A stretch of 7,275 bases of DNA from Clostridia bacterium (GTDB lineage Bacteria > Bacillota > Clostridia > Oscillospirales > SIG627): assembly GCA_017453605.1 (NCBI GenBank), contig JAFTEP010000148.1:1-7275 (forward strand). Reading direction: 5' to 3'. This document shows positions 5,627 through 7,275 of the stretch, piece after piece (the first letter of the stretch is position 1; each line of letters opens with the position of its first letter). The notes below the pieces were generated by a model. That model was not told the origin of the DNA and did not search any database. It was given only the letters and a program-made list of their open reading frames with translations. A program made the translations under genes and the position numbers.

Positions 5627-6084
5627 TTGTCTTCCTCCGGGCCGTTTCCGGAGAGCTTTTTTATTTCCCCTACCGCGAGCCTGTCGCAGCGCTCGTTGTA
5701 TTCGTGTCCCGCGTGTCCCTTGACCCAGTGCCAGGTCAGGTCGTGCGGAGCGGCGGCGCTTAAAAGCTCCTGCCAGAGATCGGGATTCAGAACGGGCGAG
5801 CCGTCCGCTTTCCTCCAGCCTTTTTTTATCCAGTTTTCGAGCCAGCCCTTGGTGAGCGCGTTCACAAGATAGCTCGAATCGCTGAAGAGATCGACTTTGC
5901 AGGGGCGTTTCAGCGCAAGAAGAGCGCGGACGGCGGCGGTGAGCTCCATCCGGTTGTTGGTGGTGGGAGTCTCGCCGCCGCTCAAAACTTTCTCTTTTCC
6001 CTCGCAGACAAGGATCGCTCCCCAGCCGCCGGGACCGGGATTCCCGGAGCAGGCGCCGTCGGTGTAGATCCTGACGCTTTTCAT
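5623..6084 (-). CDS. rnhA: Ribonuclease HI
   Basis: A 153-residue protein, close to the 155 residues of the E. coli enzyme. RNase HI cuts the RNA strand of RNA:DNA hybrids (primers, R-loops) in the cytoplasm using two divalent metals. The DEDD active site is complete: D9 in YTDGACSGNPGPGGWG, E47 in NNRMELTA, D69 in FSDSSYLVN and D134 in NERCDRLA, with the flexible-loop His at H124 (WVKGHAGHEYNE). The basic-protrusion region is present around 81-92 (WLENWIKKGWRK), so it is an RNase HI and not the short archaeal-like type. Its ATG overlaps the stop of the oxidoreductase gene by one base (TGATG). No Shine-Dalgarno sequence precedes it, so translation probably depends on ribosomes finishing the upstream gene. 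The same frame stays open far upstream inside the oxidoreductase gene, but those residues are Arg/Pro/His-rich nonsense and the family start is clear. Confidence 0.96.
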   Translation of the reverse strand: MKSVRIYTDGACSGNPGPGGWGAILVCEGKEKVLSGGETPTTNNRMELTAAVRALLALKRPCKVDLFSDSSYLVNALTKGWLENWIKKGWRKADGSPVLNPDLWQELLSAAAPHDLTWHWVKGHAGHEYNERCDRLAVGEIKKLSGNGPEEDK

Positions 6085-7118
6085 CAGAGCGTGGGGTATT
6101 TTATCTCGACCGGTTTGCCGGTCTTGGTGGATTCGACGGTCGCAGTGCAGACCGCGATAGTGTTCGCGCCCTCGAGGGAGCTTATGGGCATCTTTTCGCC
6201 CTTGAGGATGGCGTCGATGAAGATGTCGATCTCCGCGCCGATGTTGTGGCTGTTGAGGCTGACCGGGATCTGGATCGGGCAGGAATATCTGCGGTGTCCC
6301 TGGATCTCCTCGCCCTTCTCGAAGAGCTGGATGTAGGGGGTGGTGTTGTCGCATATTATTGTGCCGGCGGTGCCGTAAAGCACGGTGCGCATGGTGTAGG
6401 CGCGGCAGCAGCCGGTGGAGGTGAAGACCTTGCCCTTGACGTCGTTGGGGAACTTGTAGATCGCGATGACGCAGTCGTCGGTCGGCCAGTCGGTCAGGCA
6501 CTTGTGGTTTGAGTAGGCGAAGACTTCGGTCGGATCGCCGGCGATCCAGCGCAGAAGGTCTACAGCGTGGCAGCCGCCGCCGATGAATCCGCTGCGTTCG
6601 GGGGTCATCCTCCAGTTGTTTTTGCCCTTTGCCTTTTCGTAGTTGTGGGCGTATTCGCTTTCGACGAAGAAAAGTTCGCCGATCTTGCCCTCGTCGACGA
6701 GCTTCTTGGCGGCGATGAAGCCGGGAGTGCAGCGGCAGACCTGGCCGATCATGAGGCCCGATCCCGTGCGCTTCTGCGCGTCGAGCATCATCTGACATTC
6801 CTCCAAGTTGAGGGCCATCGGCTTCTCGCAGAGAACGGTCTTGCCCGCCTCGAGGAAGTCGACCGTCATCTGTCTGTGGAACTGGTCGGGCGTGACGATG
6901 ACCGCCGCGTCGATCTCGGGATCCGCGACGAGCTCTTTATAGTCGGTGACCGCCTTTTTGACGCCGCTCGATTTCAGCTTTTCGTAAGTCGCGTCGAGCG
7001 CTTCTTTGTCGGTGTCGCAGATCGCGTAGAGCTCGGCGCCGTCTTTCTTGATGACGCCCTGCATGTGCAGATTTCCCATTCCGCTGCATCCGATGACGCA
7101 TACCTTCACGGTTTTCAT
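6084..7118 (-). CDS. Gfo/Idh/MocA-family NAD(P)-dependent oxidoreductase
   Basis: A 344-residue cytoplasmic enzyme of the glucose-fructose oxidoreductase / inositol dehydrogenase / MocA family, which oxidises or reduces hydroxyls of sugars, inositols and related compounds. The Rossmann motif is VCVIGCSGMGNLH (6-18; G10, G13, G15). D35 at the end of the second strand (YAICDTD) suggests NAD over NADP. CEKPMALN (97-104) is the hallmark EKP motif. GGGCHAVDLLRW (180-191) gives the family's catalytic-region H184 and D187. The C-terminal beta-sheet domain is complete to TGKPVEIKYP. The start at 7118 is 6 bases after AGGAGG; in-frame codons further upstream lie in non-coding leader. It is the first gene of the operon with rnhA, tgt and GNAT. 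A clear promoter is not visible: a weak TACATT lies on the minus strand at 7167-7172 without a good -35. The exact substrate cannot be told from sequence, and the pairing with rnhA and tgt gives no metabolic clue. Confidence 0.92.
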   Translation of the reverse strand: MKTVKVCVIGCSGMGNLHMQGVIKKDGAELYAICDTDKEALDATYEKLKSSGVKKAVTDYKELVADPEIDAAVIVTPDQFHRQMTVDFLEAGKTVLCEKPMALNLEECQMMLDAQKRTGSGLMIGQVCRCTPGFIAAKKLVDEGKIGELFFVESEYAHNYEKAKGKNNWRMTPERSGFIGGGCHAVDLLRWIAGDPTEVFAYSNHKCLTDWPTDDCVIAIYKFPNDVKGKVFTSTGCCRAYTMRTVLYGTAGTIICDNTTPYIQLFEKGEEIQGHRRYSCPIQIPVSLNSHNIGAEIDIFIDAILKGEKMPISSLEGANTIAVCTATVESTKTGKPVEIKYPTL

Positions 7119-7214
7119 TTTGTTCCTCCTGATTTTTCTCCGCTCCGAAACCTTCGGGGCGGTATAATGTACTTTTTTTGTTCGCCGAAGCGGCGAGGGT
7201 TTCGGCCGGGTACA

Positions 7215-7275
7215 CAAGGGACTCTGTCCCTTGACCCTGCGAGGGCTCTGCCCTCGACCCGCAAGGGGTACGGGG
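7215..7275. repeat. Modular palindromic repeat, second copy, cut by the window edge
   Basis: CAAGGGACTCTGTCCCTTG (7215-7233), linker ACCCTG, then CGAGGGCTCTGCCCTCG (7240-7255, each arm a perfect complement), linker ACCCG, then the start of a further CAAGGGG module at 7262. Module and linker layout match the copy at 1602-1655, including an identical GTCCCTTGACCCTGCGAG stretch. The array runs off the right end. It lies upstream of the oxidoreductase operon, and its non-coding leader (7119-7214) holds no other gene. Confidence 0.75.

Noticed and set aside
6085..6798. Long open frame continuous with and upstream of rnhA, suggesting a 391-residue fusion protein
   Set aside because: It is the +1-type shadow of the oxidoreductase gene; the translation is Arg/His/Pro-rich with no domain, while the overlapped frame is a clear Gfo/Idh/MocA protein and RNase HI begins at its normal N terminus.
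7140..7179. Plus-strand hairpin (7140-7162) followed by TATAAT and seven T, read as a terminator or as a plus-strand promoter
   Set aside because: The T run is about 10 bases away from the stem, no gene lies upstream on the plus strand, and TATAAT at 7163-7168 lacks a -35 and a downstream plus-strand gene.

Overview
The window looks like chromosomal DNA from a moderately GC-rich member of the Clostridia (Bacillota), probably a gut lineage of the Oscillospiraceae/Ruminococcaceae kind. Three things suggest this: AGGAGG-type ribosome binding sites, a Tgt of the form I associate with Bacillota (FMNVxTAAAI near the N terminus, INQGGIYEDLR in the middle), and intergenic spaces packed with short palindromic repeats of types I recall from such genomes. 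The taxonomic call is inference from sequence style, not a database match.

Layout. Bases 1-320 hold no gene: an array of small hairpins (1-153), then a minus-strand terminator (204-254). A minus-strand gene (321-1448) encodes a cytoplasmic Asp-box beta-propeller protein that resembles sialidase or GH43/GH32-type enzymes. It has a good extended -10 promoter at 1517-1545. Bases 1546-2275 are non-coding and hold several unrelated palindromic repeat elements. A consensus sigma-70-type promoter (2276-2305) then drives a plus-strand NodB/CE4-type polysaccharide deacetylase-like gene (2342-3715). The two carbohydrate-related genes are divergent. A short convergent gap with two hairpins (3777-3840) separates the deacetylase from a four-gene minus-strand operon.

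The operon is transcribed right to left: a Gfo/Idh/MocA-family oxidoreductase (6084-7118), RNase HI (rnhA, 5623-6084), tRNA-guanine transglycosylase (tgt, 4490-5626) and a GNAT acetyltransferase (3855-4400). The first three are tightly coupled (TGATG, then an ATGA overlap). The GNAT gene follows after 89 bases of structured leader with its own ribosome binding site. The right edge (7215-7275) enters another palindromic repeat of the same family as the one at 1602-1655.

Functionally this is a mix of carbohydrate or sugar-derivative metabolism (propeller protein, deacetylase, oxidoreductase) and housekeeping (RNA:DNA hybrid removal, tRNA queuosine modification). I see no defence system, phage, transposase, CRISPR array or RNA gene. 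The least-explained material is the repeats: at least five types of hairpin element occupy almost every intergenic gap.
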